Positions 33,942 to 43,383 are shown, counted from the first letter of the stretch. The stretch is DNA of 64,000 nucleotides from Paenibacillus glycanilyticus NBRC 16618 (GCF_004000805.1 NZ_BILY01000034.1:1-64000); one strand, 5' to 3'. Program-made: numbers and translations. Notes: generated by a model from the sequence alone, not told the origin.

Positions 33942-33977
33942 AGGCAGTAACGAAAGCCTTGCGCTCCCGTACTGCCT
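33942..33977 (-). terminator. Terminator of DUF4870 gene
   Basis: AGGCAGTA and TACTGCCT form an 8-base stem. On the minus strand it is followed by a TTTTTAAATC tract, just after the DUF4870 stop. Confidence 0.75.
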
Positions 33978-33984
33978 CAGCTAA

Positions 33985-34338
33985 TCAGAATTTATGTGAT
34001 TGCTGTTCCGCCCAGTCGCCGATGTACGGCAGCTTGAAGCGCTTGCCCTGCAGGGCAAGCAGCATCAGGGCTATCCATAGAATAAAGCCAAGAGGTGTCA
34101 GAACCAGACCAAGAAGCCAGCCGATAACGGGAATGAAACCAAGCACGATATTGAGTACAATGAATACAACGGAAATCGCGATAGACTGAAGGGCATGAAA
34201 TTTTACGAACCGGCTCTGTTTCTCCACGACCAGGAATATAATACCGGTGATAAAGCCCAGGAAATAAGCAAGCAGTCCTGCCACTTTGGGGTCTATACCT
34301 GTTGAGGAACGATCAGGCTCGAAGGAAGCGCTGGACAT
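33985..34338 (-). CDS. DUF4870 membrane protein
   Basis: A 117-residue membrane protein with three hydrophobic segments (about residues 20-37, 52-70 and 72-95), matching the DUF4870 family. It has no known function. The ATG follows AAAGGATGAG. It runs against replication and is divergent from the CBS protein gene. Confidence 0.85.
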   Translation of the reverse strand: MSSASFEPDRSSTGIDPKVAGLLAYFLGFITGIIFLVVEKQSRFVKFHALQSIAISVVFIVLNIVLGFIPVIGWLLGLVLTPLGFILWIALMLLALQGKRFKLPYIGDWAEQQSHKF

Positions 34339-34460
34339 GAACGGATCTCATCCTTTCTATAATCGACTCTCTCGAGAAGATTGTATTCATGTCCGAAAAG
34401 TTATATGTCATTACGTATGTTATAGTGAAGCCACTAGGAAAGATTGGAGTTGAATGACGG

Positions 34461-34889
34461 ATGAATATTGCGTTTTTCCTGCTGCCCAAGCAGGAGGTTA
34501 TTACGGTAACGCAAGATGCAACGCTCAGGCAAACCCTCGAGAAGATGGAGCATCACCGCTACTCTGCGGTCCCGATTATTAATGAGGAAGGCGGCTATGC
34601 GGGGACGGTAACGGAAGGCGACCTTCTCTGGTACATGAAGAACACGCCGGGCATAAGCTTTGAGAACGCCAATAAGGTGAAGCTGCAGGATGTGCCGCTC
34701 CGCATGATGAACCGCTCGGTTCGGATTGATGCGGATATGAAGGATTTGATTGCCCTTGCGAAGGTTCAGAACTTTGTCCCCGTAGTGGACGACCGCGGCC
34801 ATTTCATTGGCATCGTCCGCAGAAGCGAAATCATCGATTACTGCCAGTCCTTTATTCCGGGTTCGCCGTCGGTTGCGATGGAGGCCTGA
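34461..34889 (+). CDS. CBS domain pair protein
   Basis: A 142-residue protein that is essentially two CBS domains (first near VITVTQDATLRQTLEKMEHH, second near RSVRIDADMKDLIALAKV). CBS pairs bind adenine nucleotides or c-di-AMP-type ligands and act as switches. Similar stand-alone proteins exist in Bacillus (for example DarB, a c-di-AMP receptor), but assignment to DarB is only a suggestion. c-di-AMP degradation by gdpP is encoded 3 kb away. Confidence 0.85.
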   Translation: MNIAFFLLPKQEVITVTQDATLRQTLEKMEHHRYSAVPIINEEGGYAGTVTEGDLLWYMKNTPGISFENANKVKLQDVPLRMMNRSVRIDADMKDLIALAKVQNFVPVVDDRGHFIGIVRRSEIIDYCQSFIPGSPSVAMEA

Positions 34890-35016
34890 CCGGTTTCAAT
34901 TGGCCATTATGAACGAAGAGCATTCAGCATCTCCAAAAAGCATGGCTTGCGCAGCTATATTTTCAGATAGGGTAGGAGAAAATAGGCCAAGCGAGCATGA
35001 CTTCAGGAGGGGCTTC

Positions 35017-36870
35017 ATGAATAGGAATGAGCACCAAAAAGACGGAGGCCGCAAACGGTACCGTCTTTTTGTTTTATTATTTGCGTTGGTTATCGGGGTA
35101 ACGGGAATGTTGAGCAGCGGCAGGGCATCCGGAGCGGCAGCATCGGAGACGGTCTACGATACGGTTATTGCCGGCGGCAGAGTTATGAATCCCGAAACCG
35201 GGCTGGATAAGAAGGGCTGGAATGTCGGCGTAAACGGCAGCCGTATTGCGATTGTTACATCTAAGCCTTTAAAGGGTAAGCATGTCATAAATGCAGCCGG
35301 TCTTATCGTGGCGCCGGGATTTATCGACAACCTGTCCTACAATCCGAACCCGCTGGGGGTCTGGAACAAGATCGCCGACGGGGTCACGACCAATATTGCC
35401 ATGCACGGTGGAACTTCCACGCCTAAAGAGTGGTATAACTATTATGCAAAAAGCACGACGCCGGTTCATTTCGGAGCCTCGTTCTTCTACACGGAAGCCC
35501 GCAACCGATACGGGCTCAGCCGTTATGACAGCGCCCGGCCGGAACAGATCGCGGAGATGGTCAAGCAGGCGGAGCAGGCACTCAATAACGGAGCGCTTGG
35601 CATTTCATTCAGCCTTGAATACGTGCCGGGTATAACGGCAGCCGAGATTGTGCCGATGATGCAGCTTGCCTATGATTACAACGTGCCTGTCTACTTTCAT
35701 GCCCGTTATTCCGATATGGAGGAGCCGGGCACCAATATGGATGCCCTTAACGAGCTGATCGGTTATGCCCGGAGAACGGGGGCAGCCGTCCATATTGATC
35801 ATATCAACAGCACGGGGGGCACTTTCTCGATGAAAAGGTCGCTCTCCCTTCTGGAGGCTGTCCGCAAACAAGGGCTCGATATTACCGCCTGCGTCTATCC
35901 CTACGATTATTGGGGGACCTTCCTGAACTCGACAAGGTTCGATGAGGGCTGGCAATCGAGATTCCGGATTACGTTCCGTGACTTGCAGATTGCGGGAACC
36001 AATCACCGCCTGACCGAGGAGACGTTCAGCCGGTACCGCGCGGAAGGCAAGCTGGCGGTAGCGTACGCTATCCCCGAACAGGATGTCGTAAAGGCGCTCA
36101 AGGCGCCTTACGTGATGATTGGGAGCGACGCGATCCTGGAGCCCGGCCACAATAATCATCCGCGTGCTTCCGGAACATTCGCCAGAACGATCGGAAGGTA
36201 TGTCCGGGAGAAGCATACCCTTTCTTTAATGGATGCTCTCGCGAAGATGAGTCTTATGCCGGCTCAGAGGCTGGAAAAGCAAGCCCCTGCGCTGCGCAAG
36301 AAAGGCAGGCTCGCCAAAGGAATGGATGCGGATATCGTCATCTTCGATTACAAGACGATTAAAGACCGCTCGACGGTTGAGCATCCGGAGCAGCTATCCG
36401 CTGGAATCCGTTATGTGCTTGTTGGAGGCCGTCTGGTTCTCGATAACGGCAAGCTGAATAAGGATATCCAGGCCGGTCAGCCTGTTCGCAGCGAGTTCGT
36501 CAGGGTGAAAAGCAGAGCTGGCTTGCTGAGCTGGGGAGCACTTCAATATGCCGTGGTCGATTATAAAGGCATGCCGTACGTGGATGTCCGTTCGCTTGAG
36601 CAGCAGGGCTACAGGCTGGTATGGGATAAAGCGGCCCATAAAGTTATAGCCAAGCGTAGCAATAGTCAGGCGTCTCCCGTGATTAGCGGCGCCGAGCTTG
36701 CTCCCTCGGAAGGAATGCTCATGCTCGAGCGGGGATATCGGTTGGAGGCAGGAGACGTAAAGGCGAATTTGATCTCGATCGGAACCCGGACGTTTATGCC
36801 ATTATCCTTGCTGGACAAGCTGGGGCTTGAAGTAACCGCGGCGGGCGCTGCGTCATGGAAGGCAAGCTGA
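35017..36870 (+). CDS. Secreted amidohydrolase, HxH motif missing, with C-terminal stalk
   Basis: A 617-residue exported protein: a basic start, a signal or anchor helix (LFVLLFALVIGVTGMLSSG, about 17-36), an amidohydrolase of the N-acyl-D-amino-acid deacylase type (about 45-480), and about 120 residues resembling a copper-amine-oxidase N-terminal stalk domain. The usual PGFID-x-HxH metal site is replaced: PGFIDNLSYN at residues 101-110 has Asn-Leu-Ser instead of His-x-His. Other likely metal histidines remain in VYFHARYSD and HIDHIN, and an aspartate in IGSDAILEPG. ATG at 35017 has AGGAGG six bases upstream. Substrate unknown. Confidence 0.85.
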   Translation: MNRNEHQKDGGRKRYRLFVLLFALVIGVTGMLSSGRASGAAASETVYDTVIAGGRVMNPETGLDKKGWNVGVNGSRIAIVTSKPLKGKHVINAAGLIVAPGFIDNLSYNPNPLGVWNKIADGVTTNIAMHGGTSTPKEWYNYYAKSTTPVHFGASFFYTEARNRYGLSRYDSARPEQIAEMVKQAEQALNNGALGISFSLEYVPGITAAEIVPMMQLAYDYNVPVYFHARYSDMEEPGTNMDALNELIGYARRTGAAVHIDHINSTGGTFSMKRSLSLLEAVRKQGLDITACVYPYDYWGTFLNSTRFDEGWQSRFRITFRDLQIAGTNHRLTEETFSRYRAEGKLAVAYAIPEQDVVKALKAPYVMIGSDAILEPGHNNHPRASGTFARTIGRYVREKHTLSLMDALAKMSLMPAQRLEKQAPALRKKGRLAKGMDADIVIFDYKTIKDRSTVEHPEQLSAGIRYVLVGGRLVLDNGKLNKDIQAGQPVRSEFVRVKSRAGLLSWGALQYAVVDYKGMPYVDVRSLEQQGYRLVWDKAAHKVIAKRSNSQASPVISGAELAPSEGMLMLERGYRLEAGDVKANLISIGTRTFMPLSLLDKLGLEVTAAGAASWKAS

Positions 36871-36941
36871 GCCCGCCGGCGCCTGATCGCAATAGACGGG
36901 CGGCAAGCGCTAAAGGATGTGCGTGATCTATTTTGCTTTTA

Positions 36942-36950
36942 TGATATAAT
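36942..36950 (+). promoter_or_regulatory. Extended -10 promoter of yybS operon
   Basis: TGATATAAT is an extended -10 (TGn plus a perfect TATAAT), about 50 bases before yybS. The -35 is weak. Confidence 0.65.
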
Positions 36951-36998
36951 GGAGTTTGAATGTTTGTTTACTGATTATGTGCGCAAGAGGTGAACGGC

Positions 36999-37910
36999 TT
37001 GAAAGGTAAGCCCGGTATGAAAGCAGTTCTATGGAGCGGTGCGTCTCTGCTTCTAATTTTGTCATTGGCAGTACCCGTGTTTAATATGCTGACCATTATG
37101 CTGCTAATGGTGCCTTACGTCATTTTGTATACGACGCTGTCGACCAGGTCCTTTTTACTGCATCTTGTACCGGTATGGATCATCGCGGCCGTTATTCTTG
37201 GGCCGTCGGTTCTTATTATCGCGTTATTCTTCTTGATCCCCGCTATGGTAATGGGGCAGATGTACCGGAAGAAGGCGTCAGCACCGTTTATATTAAGGCG
37301 GACGACGCTGACGATTCTATTCTGTCTGCTGGCGGAGCTGCTTATTTTCGAAGGGGTTCTGAAACAATCGTTTATTGATCAGATCGGTGAGTTTGTCCGC
37401 AGCTTGGTGGCTGACCTCGACTCGGAGCATGTGCTTCCGAAGGAGTGGAACAGCGACTATACGGAATCCATCATCAAGATTATGATCCAATCGATTCCGC
37501 AGGCGATCATTCTGATTTCCTTCGTGTATGCGGTCATAACGCAATATTTCGCACGCAAGGCGCTGGCATCATCCATCGAGGATATTCCTACCATGCCTAA
37601 GGCAAAAGACTGGATGCTTCCGCGCATTATGGTATTTTACTACCTGGTCGTCTATATCCTGCAGATGTTTGCGGACAGCACCAGCAGTTCCTTCTATTCC
37701 GTAGCGCTTATGAATGTGGTGCCGCTTATGCGGTATGCGTTCACGATTCAAGCGATCGGATTCTTCTTCTACATCGCGCATCAGCGGAGATGGAATAAGG
37801 CGGTCCCGGTTATTATCGCAATTCCGCTTCTTATCTTCCCGCCGCTAAGCTTGATTGGCGTACTTGATGCCGCTTTTCCGATCCGTAAGTCGTTTTCGAA
37901 ATCATCATAA
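36999..37910 (+). CDS. yybS: YybS family membrane protein (DUF2232)
   Basis: A roughly 303-residue membrane protein with about seven to eight hydrophobic segments, matching YybS (DUF2232), always encoded just before gdpP in Bacilli. Function is unknown. The start is uncertain: TTG at 36999 has AGAGGTGA five bases upstream; GTG at 36990 and ATG at 37017 are alternatives. It heads yybS-gdpP-rplI, probably read through into dnaB. Confidence 0.88.
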   Translation: MKGKPGMKAVLWSGASLLLILSLAVPVFNMLTIMLLMVPYVILYTTLSTRSFLLHLVPVWIIAAVILGPSVLIIALFFLIPAMVMGQMYRKKASAPFILRRTTLTILFCLLAELLIFEGVLKQSFIDQIGEFVRSLVADLDSEHVLPKEWNSDYTESIIKIMIQSIPQAIILISFVYAVITQYFARKALASSIEDIPTMPKAKDWMLPRIMVFYYLVVYILQMFADSTSSSFYSVALMNVVPLMRYAFTIQAIGFFFYIAHQRRWNKAVPVIIAIPLLIFPPLSLIGVLDAAFPIRKSFSKSS

Positions 37911-37930
37911 GCAATAGGAGCGAATAGGAA

Positions 37931-39892
37931 ATGCCGAAGTTTCTTGTCACGCGATGGCATGGCATGCATCAGGTCTGGTCTATCGCATTAATGGTTCTTA
38001 TGACCGTCGTGCTCACCTGGTTTTGGTGGGTGCTTGGGCTTATCGCGCTTCTTCTCACTATAGCCGCGGCTGTTTATACGGTTCTTGCGGAGCGGGCTTT
38101 CCGCAAGGATTTGAAGTCTTATCTCGGGACGTTATCCTACCGGGTGAAAAAGGTCGGCAATGACGTCATCGGCGAGCTTCCGTTTGGCGTTATTTTGTAT
38201 AACGAAGACCGTACGGTAGAATGGCATAATCCATACATTGCGCAAATTGCGGGCGAGGAATCGGTGATCGGGATGCCGCTCACGGAGTTGTTCCCGGCTC
38301 TGCAGCAGGTTAAGGACAAGGAAGGAACCGTTGAAGCGACGGTTGACGGGCATGTCTACCAGCTGCTCTTCAAGCAAAAGGAGCGGATTTTGTACGTACA
38401 GGACATTACGCTCCTCTGGCAGCTCAGCAAGCGCTACGATGAAGAGAAGCTCGCAATGGGCGTCGTTATGATCGACAGCCTGGAGGAAGTAACGCAAGGG
38501 ATGGACGACCATCAGCGCAGCTCGCTCCAGTCGAAGGTGACGACCGAAATTACCGAATGGGCGCAGCGGTATCAGCTGTACCTGAAGCGGGTAACCTCGG
38601 ACAGGTTCCTTCTGATTACCGATCAGAAGACGCTGAGACAGCTGGAGCAGTCGCGGTTTGTCATTCTGGATGAAGTTCGGGAGATGACCGCCGATCAGAA
38701 AATCCCGATTACGCTCAGTATCGGCTTCGCAGCCGGAGCGGAAAGCATTGTCGAGCTTGGGCAATGGGCGCAGTCCAGTCTGGACATTGCACTTGGACGC
38801 GGCGGCGACCAGGCGTCGGTGAAGGTTGGCGGGCGCCAGTCGTTCTACGGCGGCAAGACCAATGCGGTGGAGAAGCGTACGCGGGTCCGCGCCCGCGTCG
38901 TTGCGCACGCGCTTCGCGATTTGATCAAGGAGAGCGGCAACGTCGTCATCATGGGTCATAAAATGCCGGATATGGATGCGATAGGCGCGGCTATCGGTAT
39001 TTTGAAAGCGGCTCTGATGTTTGGCAAGGAAGCCTATATCGTGCTTGAGGGTATCAACCCGGCCATTCAGAAGATGATGGAAATGCTGCGCGAGGACGAG
39101 AAGTTCACGAAGCGGTTCATTACGCCGGAGCAGGCGTTAGGCATAACGGACAGCCGAACGCTGGCCGTTGTGGTTGACACGCATAAAGCGTCGATGGTGA
39201 AAGAGCCGAGGATCCTGGCGCAGACGAATAAAATCGTAGTGGTTGACCACCACCGCCGCGGCGAGGAATTTATCTCGAACGCGATTCTGGTCTATATGGA
39301 GCCTTACGCCTCCTCAACCTGCGAGCTTGTCACCGAGCTGCTGCAGTATATTCACGACCGGGTACTGCTGGATGTACGCGAGGCAACCGCGCTTCTGGCA
39401 GGCATTACGGTCGATACGAAGAACTTCTCGCTCCGGACGGGCGCCCGCACGTTTGACGCGGCATCGTTCCTGCGCCGCAACGGTGCGGACTCAACGATGA
39501 TTCAGCGGATGCTGAAGGAGGATCTCGAGGAGTATGTTCGCAAGGCCGAGATTATCAAGCATGCCGAGGTATACTACGACCATGTGGCGATTGCGGTAAC
39601 GGAGCCGGGCCGAAAGGTGGCTCAGCTGCTCATTGCGCAATCGGCGGATACGCTGCTTAACATGACGGATATCTATGCCTCGTTTGTTATTGGGGAAAGG
39701 CCGGATGGACTTATCGGCATAAGTGCCCGCTCGCTCGGGCATATGAATGTACAAGTCGTGATGGAACGGATGGGCGGCGGTGGCCACCTGACGAACGCGG
39801 CGGCTCAACTAGAGGGCACCGTGCAGGAAGTGGCGGCCAAGCTCAAGACCGTACTCGCACAAATTGAAGCGGAAGAGGGGTTATTCGAATGA
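37931..39892 (+). CDS. gdpP: Cyclic-di-AMP phosphodiesterase GdpP
   Basis: GdpP (YybT) hydrolyses c-di-AMP and so affects potassium balance and beta-lactam tolerance. The 653-residue protein has two membrane helices (about 15-50), a degenerate PAS domain (about 75-150), a degenerate GGDEF domain (about 170-305), a DHH domain with MPDMDAIGA near 343 and VVDHHRRG near 437, and a DHHA1 end with MGGGGHLTNAA. All catalytic DHH residues appear intact. It overlaps rplI by four bases. Confidence 0.96.
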   Translation: MPKFLVTRWHGMHQVWSIALMVLMTVVLTWFWWVLGLIALLLTIAAAVYTVLAERAFRKDLKSYLGTLSYRVKKVGNDVIGELPFGVILYNEDRTVEWHNPYIAQIAGEESVIGMPLTELFPALQQVKDKEGTVEATVDGHVYQLLFKQKERILYVQDITLLWQLSKRYDEEKLAMGVVMIDSLEEVTQGMDDHQRSSLQSKVTTEITEWAQRYQLYLKRVTSDRFLLITDQKTLRQLEQSRFVILDEVREMTADQKIPITLSIGFAAGAESIVELGQWAQSSLDIALGRGGDQASVKVGGRQSFYGGKTNAVEKRTRVRARVVAHALRDLIKESGNVVIMGHKMPDMDAIGAAIGILKAALMFGKEAYIVLEGINPAIQKMMEMLREDEKFTKRFITPEQALGITDSRTLAVVVDTHKASMVKEPRILAQTNKIVVVDHHRRGEEFISNAILVYMEPYASSTCELVTELLQYIHDRVLLDVREATALLAGITVDTKNFSLRTGARTFDAASFLRRNGADSTMIQRMLKEDLEEYVRKAEIIKHAEVYYDHVAIAVTEPGRKVAQLLIAQSADTLLNMTDIYASFVIGERPDGLIGISARSLGHMNVQVVMERMGGGGHLTNAAAQLEGTVQEVAAKLKTVLAQIEAEEGLFE

Positions 39893-40335
39893 AAGTAATT
39901 TTCTTGAAAGACGTTAAAGGTCAAGGTAAAAAAGGCGATGTGAAGGAGCTCTCCGAAGGCTACGTACGCAACTTCCTGCTGCCGCAAGGACTGGCGAAGC
40001 TGGCGTCCGACGGCAACCTGAAGACGCTGGAAGTGCAGAATGCTTCGGAAGAGAAACGCAAAGCGAAGGAAAAAGCGGATGCGGTTGAGCTCGGCAAGAA
40101 GCTGGAAGAGCTGAAGGTTGTTATCAAGGCCAAAGCGGGCGAAGGCGGCCGGTTGTTCGGTGCCATTACAAGCAAGCAAATTGCCGAGGCACTGGCTGCT
40201 CAGGCGGGCGTTAAAATCGACAAACGCAAAATTGAGCTGGAAGACGCGATCCGCACCCTCGGCGTTACCCAAGTACCGGTGAAGCTGCATGTGGACGTTA
40301 AATCGAAGCTTAACGTTCAAGTTACCGAAGAATAA
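39889..40335 (+). CDS. rplI: 50S ribosomal protein L9
   Basis: A 148-residue L9: the N-terminal RNA-binding domain starts MKVIFLKDVKGQGKKGDVKE and includes GYVRNFLLPQGLA. A long central helix and a C-terminal domain with GRLFGAITSKQIAEAL follow. The start overlaps the gdpP stop (ATGA), as in other Bacilli. Confidence 0.98.
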   Translation: MKVIFLKDVKGQGKKGDVKELSEGYVRNFLLPQGLAKLASDGNLKTLEVQNASEEKRKAKEKADAVELGKKLEELKVVIKAKAGEGGRLFGAITSKQIAEALAAQAGVKIDKRKIELEDAIRTLGVTQVPVKLHVDVKSKLNVQVTEE

Positions 40336-40377
40336 GAGCCCTTATTAAGCGTAATAGAAGCAAGACGACAATGGCGA

Positions 40378-40407
40378 TGTGAGAGCATCGCCATTGTTGT
40401 CCAATCG
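40378..40407 (+). repeat. Strong hairpin between rplI and dnaB
   Basis: ACAATGGCGATG and CATCGCCATTGT form a 12-base perfect stem with a 6-base loop, but no T tract follows. It may be an RNA processing or stabilising element within the operon. The rest of the 189-base gap contains smaller dyads such as CTACA/TGTAG near 40456-40472. Confidence 0.75.
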
Positions 40408-40524
40408 GACAGGCCGATGCTGGAACTTTCCATAGCTTTCGGCGGCCTGCAACTGCTACACTGTTCGTTGTAGCATGAACGGAATCGGAAGCCATTCAGC
40501 ATTCATTGGAAGGGAGCCTAAAGC

Positions 40525-41898
40525 ATGAGCATGAGTAGTACGGAGCTGATGTTTGATCGGGTGCCGCCGCAAAACCTGGAGGCGGAGCAAGCCGTAATCG
40601 GCGCGATCCTGCTTCAGTCGGAGGCGCTGATCACCGCGATGGAGCGGCTGCGCAGCGAAGACTTTTATAGCGTTCCCCATCAACATATATACGAAGCGAT
40701 GGTTGAGCTTGGGGAGAGCGGACAGCCGGTCGATCTGATCACGCTGACCGCTTATTTGCAGGACAGGCAGCTGATCGAAGAGATTGGCGGCGTCTCGTAT
40801 TTGGCCAAGCTGGCAAGCGCCGTGCCAACGGCGGCAAACGTCGATTACTACGCGCAGATCGTGGAAGAGAAGTCGATGCTTCGCCGGTTAATTCGGACAG
40901 CCACCAATATCGTGTCGGACGGTTACGCAAGCACGGATGAAGTCGGTATTCTTCTAAGCGATGCGGAGCGTAAGATTCTGGAAATCTCGAACCGCCGTTC
41001 AAGCAGCGGCTTTATCTCCATCCGCGACGTTCTGATGGAAGTATTCGAGAAGGTCGAGACGCTCTACAATCAGAAGGGTGCCGGAACAACCGGTATCCCT
41101 TCCGGATTCGTCGACTTGGATAAAATGACGGCCGGCTTCCAGCGGAGTGACTTGATCATTATCGCGGCCCGTCCTTCCGTAGGTAAAACGGCGTTCGCGC
41201 TGAACATTGCCCAGAACGTTGGCGTCCGCGCCCGCGAGACCGTCGCGATCTTCTCGCTCGAGATGTCCGCGGCGCAGCTGGTTCAGCGTATGGTCTGCGC
41301 CGAGTCGAACGTAGACGCGACGCGGATGCGTACCGGTCAGCTCGAGGGCGACGATTGGGAGAAGCTGACGATGGCGATTGGCGCCTTGTCGGAAGCGAAT
41401 GTATTTATAGATGATACGCCAGGCATTACGGTTGCCGATATCCGCGCGAAATGCCGTCGCCTGAAGAAGGAAAAAGGTCTCGGCATGATTCTTATCGATT
41501 ACTTGCAGCTCATTCAAGGCCGCGGTAAAGCGGGCGAGAACCGTCAGCAGGAAGTATCCGAGATTTCGCGTACTCTGAAACAGATCGCCCGTGAGCTGGA
41601 AGTGCCGGTTATCGCCCTGTCGCAGCTCAGCCGCGGCGTCGAGCAGCGTCAGGACAAGCGTCCGATGATGTCCGACCTTCGGGAATCGGGTTCGATCGAG
41701 CAGGACGCCGACATCGTAGGGTTCTTGTACCGCGACGATTACTACGACAAGGAATCCGAGAAGAAGAACATCATCGAGATCATTCTTGCCAAACAGCGTA
41801 ACGGCCCGGTCGGTACGGTCGAGCTGGTCTTCCTTAAGCAATTCAATAAATTCGTAAGCTTAGACAGGACTCACGAGGACCCGTCGCAGGCATCATAA
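40525..41898 (+). CDS. dnaB: Replicative DNA helicase DnaB
   Basis: The ring helicase that drives the replication fork (called DnaC in B. subtilis). The 457-residue protein has an N-terminal primase-interacting domain (PPQNLEAEQAVIGAILL), a linker, and a RecA-like domain with Walker A (AARPSVGKTAFALN), LIDYLQLIQG as Walker B, and SQLSRGVEQRQDKRP. An AAGGGAG site precedes the ATG. No intein is present. Confidence 0.98.
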   Translation: MSMSSTELMFDRVPPQNLEAEQAVIGAILLQSEALITAMERLRSEDFYSVPHQHIYEAMVELGESGQPVDLITLTAYLQDRQLIEEIGGVSYLAKLASAVPTAANVDYYAQIVEEKSMLRRLIRTATNIVSDGYASTDEVGILLSDAERKILEISNRRSSSGFISIRDVLMEVFEKVETLYNQKGAGTTGIPSGFVDLDKMTAGFQRSDLIIIAARPSVGKTAFALNIAQNVGVRARETVAIFSLEMSAAQLVQRMVCAESNVDATRMRTGQLEGDDWEKLTMAIGALSEANVFIDDTPGITVADIRAKCRRLKKEKGLGMILIDYLQLIQGRGKAGENRQQEVSEISRTLKQIARELEVPVIALSQLSRGVEQRQDKRPMMSDLRESGSIEQDADIVGFLYRDDYYDKESEKKNIIEIILAKQRNGPVGTVELVFLKQFNKFVSLDRTHEDPSQAS

Positions 41899-41909
41899 GG
41901 TTATGTATA

Positions 41910-41953
41910 ATATCCGAACAATTGTATGGGCGACTGTACAATTGTTCGTTTTT
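41910..41953. promoter_or_regulatory. Pair of PurBoxes (PurR operator) before purA
   Basis: ATATCCGAACAAT (41910-41922) matches the B. subtilis PurBox consensus AWWWCCGAACWWT at all positions. The facing copy (41941-41953, reverse complement AAAAACGAACAAT) has one mismatch. The 18-base spacer is close to the 16-17 reported for B. subtilis, and the pair ends just before the purA -35. It overlaps the dnaB terminator. Confidence 0.75.
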
Positions 41954-41954
41954 T
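41915..41954 (+). terminator. Terminator of dnaB
   Basis: CGAACAATTGTA and TACAATTGTTCG form a 12-base perfect stem with a 10-base loop, followed by six Ts. Its two arms are the cores of the PurBoxes. Confidence 0.85.
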
Positions 41955-41956
41955 GT

Positions 41957-41985
41957 TTGACTTCTCTATACGGGACTGCTACACT
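41957..41985 (+). promoter_or_regulatory. Sigma-A promoter of purA
   Basis: TTGACT (41957-41962) and TACACT (41980-41985) are 17 bases apart. The leader is about 105 bases and includes a CGGTG/CACCG hairpin (42064-42081) close to the ribosome site. Confidence 0.82.
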
Positions 41986-42096
41986 GTTATTGCTGTCTTT
42001 TACGCGGTCGGACCATTTTTGAGTAAGAAGCACCGATCCGGTTAATGCTAAGACGGTAATTTTCGGTGTGCAAAATCACCGGACGGGGGTATGTTT

Positions 42097-43383
42097 ATGT
42101 CTACGGTTGTTGTTGTCGGTACGCAGTGGGGAGACGAAGGGAAAGGCAAAATTACCGATTACTTGGCGGACGGAGCCGACGTCGTCGCTCGCTATCAAGG
42201 TGGTAACAATGCCGGACACACTATTCTCATTGACAACAAAAAGTATAAATTGACGATGATTCCATCGGGTATTTTCAATCAAAATAAAATTTGCGTTATC
42301 GGCAACGGGATGGTTATCAACCCGCAAGCGCTGATTGACGAAATTAACTATATTCATGACAACGGCTTCTCCACGGACAACCTGAAAATCAGTGACCGCG
42401 CCCATGTCATTATGCCTTATCATCTCGTGCTTGACGGCCTCGAAGAGGACCGCAAGGGCGATAACAAAATCGGTACGACACGCAAAGGCATCGGCCCATG
42501 CTACATGGACAAAGCCGCGCGTAACGGTATCCGTATCGCCGACCTTATGGACGCGGAAGAATTCACGGAAAAAACACGCCGCCTCGTAGCCGAGAAAAAC
42601 CAAGTCATTCAGCAAGTATACGGTGGAGAGCCGCTTGATGCCGAAGCCATTATTGCGGAATACTTAGGCTACGCGGAGACGCTTCGTCCATACGTAACGG
42701 ATACTTCGGTTGTTCTGAACGACGCGATCGACGCAAACCGTAAAGTACTGTTCGAAGGCGCTCAAGGCGTTATGCTTGATATCGACCAAGGTACTTATCC
42801 ATTCGTTACTTCTTCCAACCCGTCGGCCGGCGGCGTATGCATCGGCTCCGGCGTAGGTCCTTCGAAGATCCAACAGGTTATCGGCGTAGCGAAAGCTTAC
42901 ACAACGCGTGTTGGCGACGGTCCGTTCCCGACGGAGCAAATTAACGAAATCGGCGATCTGATCCGCGACAAAGGACATGAGTACGGTACGGTTACAGGCC
43001 GTCCGCGCCGCGTGGGCTGGTTCGACAGCGTTGTTGTCCGCCATGCGCGCCGTGTCAGCGGCATTACGGGTCTGTCCCTTAACTCGCTTGACGTACTGAG
43101 CGGCCTTGAGACCGTGAAGATCTGTACGGCTTACAAATACCGCGGCGAAGTTATCGAGCACTATCCGGCAAGCCTCAAGATGCTGGCGGAATGCGAAGCG
43201 GTATACGAAGAGATGCCAGGCTGGAGCGAAGATATTACGGGTGCGAAAACACTGGAAGATCTTCCGGTTAACACGCTGAACTACCTGAACCGCGTATCCG
43301 AGCTGACAGGTATCCCGATTGCGATCTTCTCGGTTGGACGCAACCGCGAACAAACGAACATCGTTCGTCCAATCTACGAATAG
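42097..43383 (+). CDS. purA: Adenylosuccinate synthetase
   Basis: PurA joins IMP and aspartate using GTP, the first step from IMP to AMP. The 428-residue length is exact for the family. The start MSTVVVVGTQWGDEGKGK contains the GTP-binding loop; GNNAGHTI and GVGPSKIQQV are further conserved segments. ATG at 42097 is preferred over 42091 because GGGGG lies seven bases before it. It has its own promoter with a likely PurR operator, and a terminator. Confidence 0.98.
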   Translation: MSTVVVVGTQWGDEGKGKITDYLADGADVVARYQGGNNAGHTILIDNKKYKLTMIPSGIFNQNKICVIGNGMVINPQALIDEINYIHDNGFSTDNLKISDRAHVIMPYHLVLDGLEEDRKGDNKIGTTRKGIGPCYMDKAARNGIRIADLMDAEEFTEKTRRLVAEKNQVIQQVYGGEPLDAEAIIAEYLGYAETLRPYVTDTSVVLNDAIDANRKVLFEGAQGVMLDIDQGTYPFVTSSNPSAGGVCIGSGVGPSKIQQVIGVAKAYTTRVGDGPFPTEQINEIGDLIRDKGHEYGTVTGRPRRVGWFDSVVVRHARRVSGITGLSLNSLDVLSGLETVKICTAYKYRGEVIEHYPASLKMLAECEAVYEEMPGWSEDITGAKTLEDLPVNTLNYLNRVSELTGIPIAIFSVGRNREQTNIVRPIYE

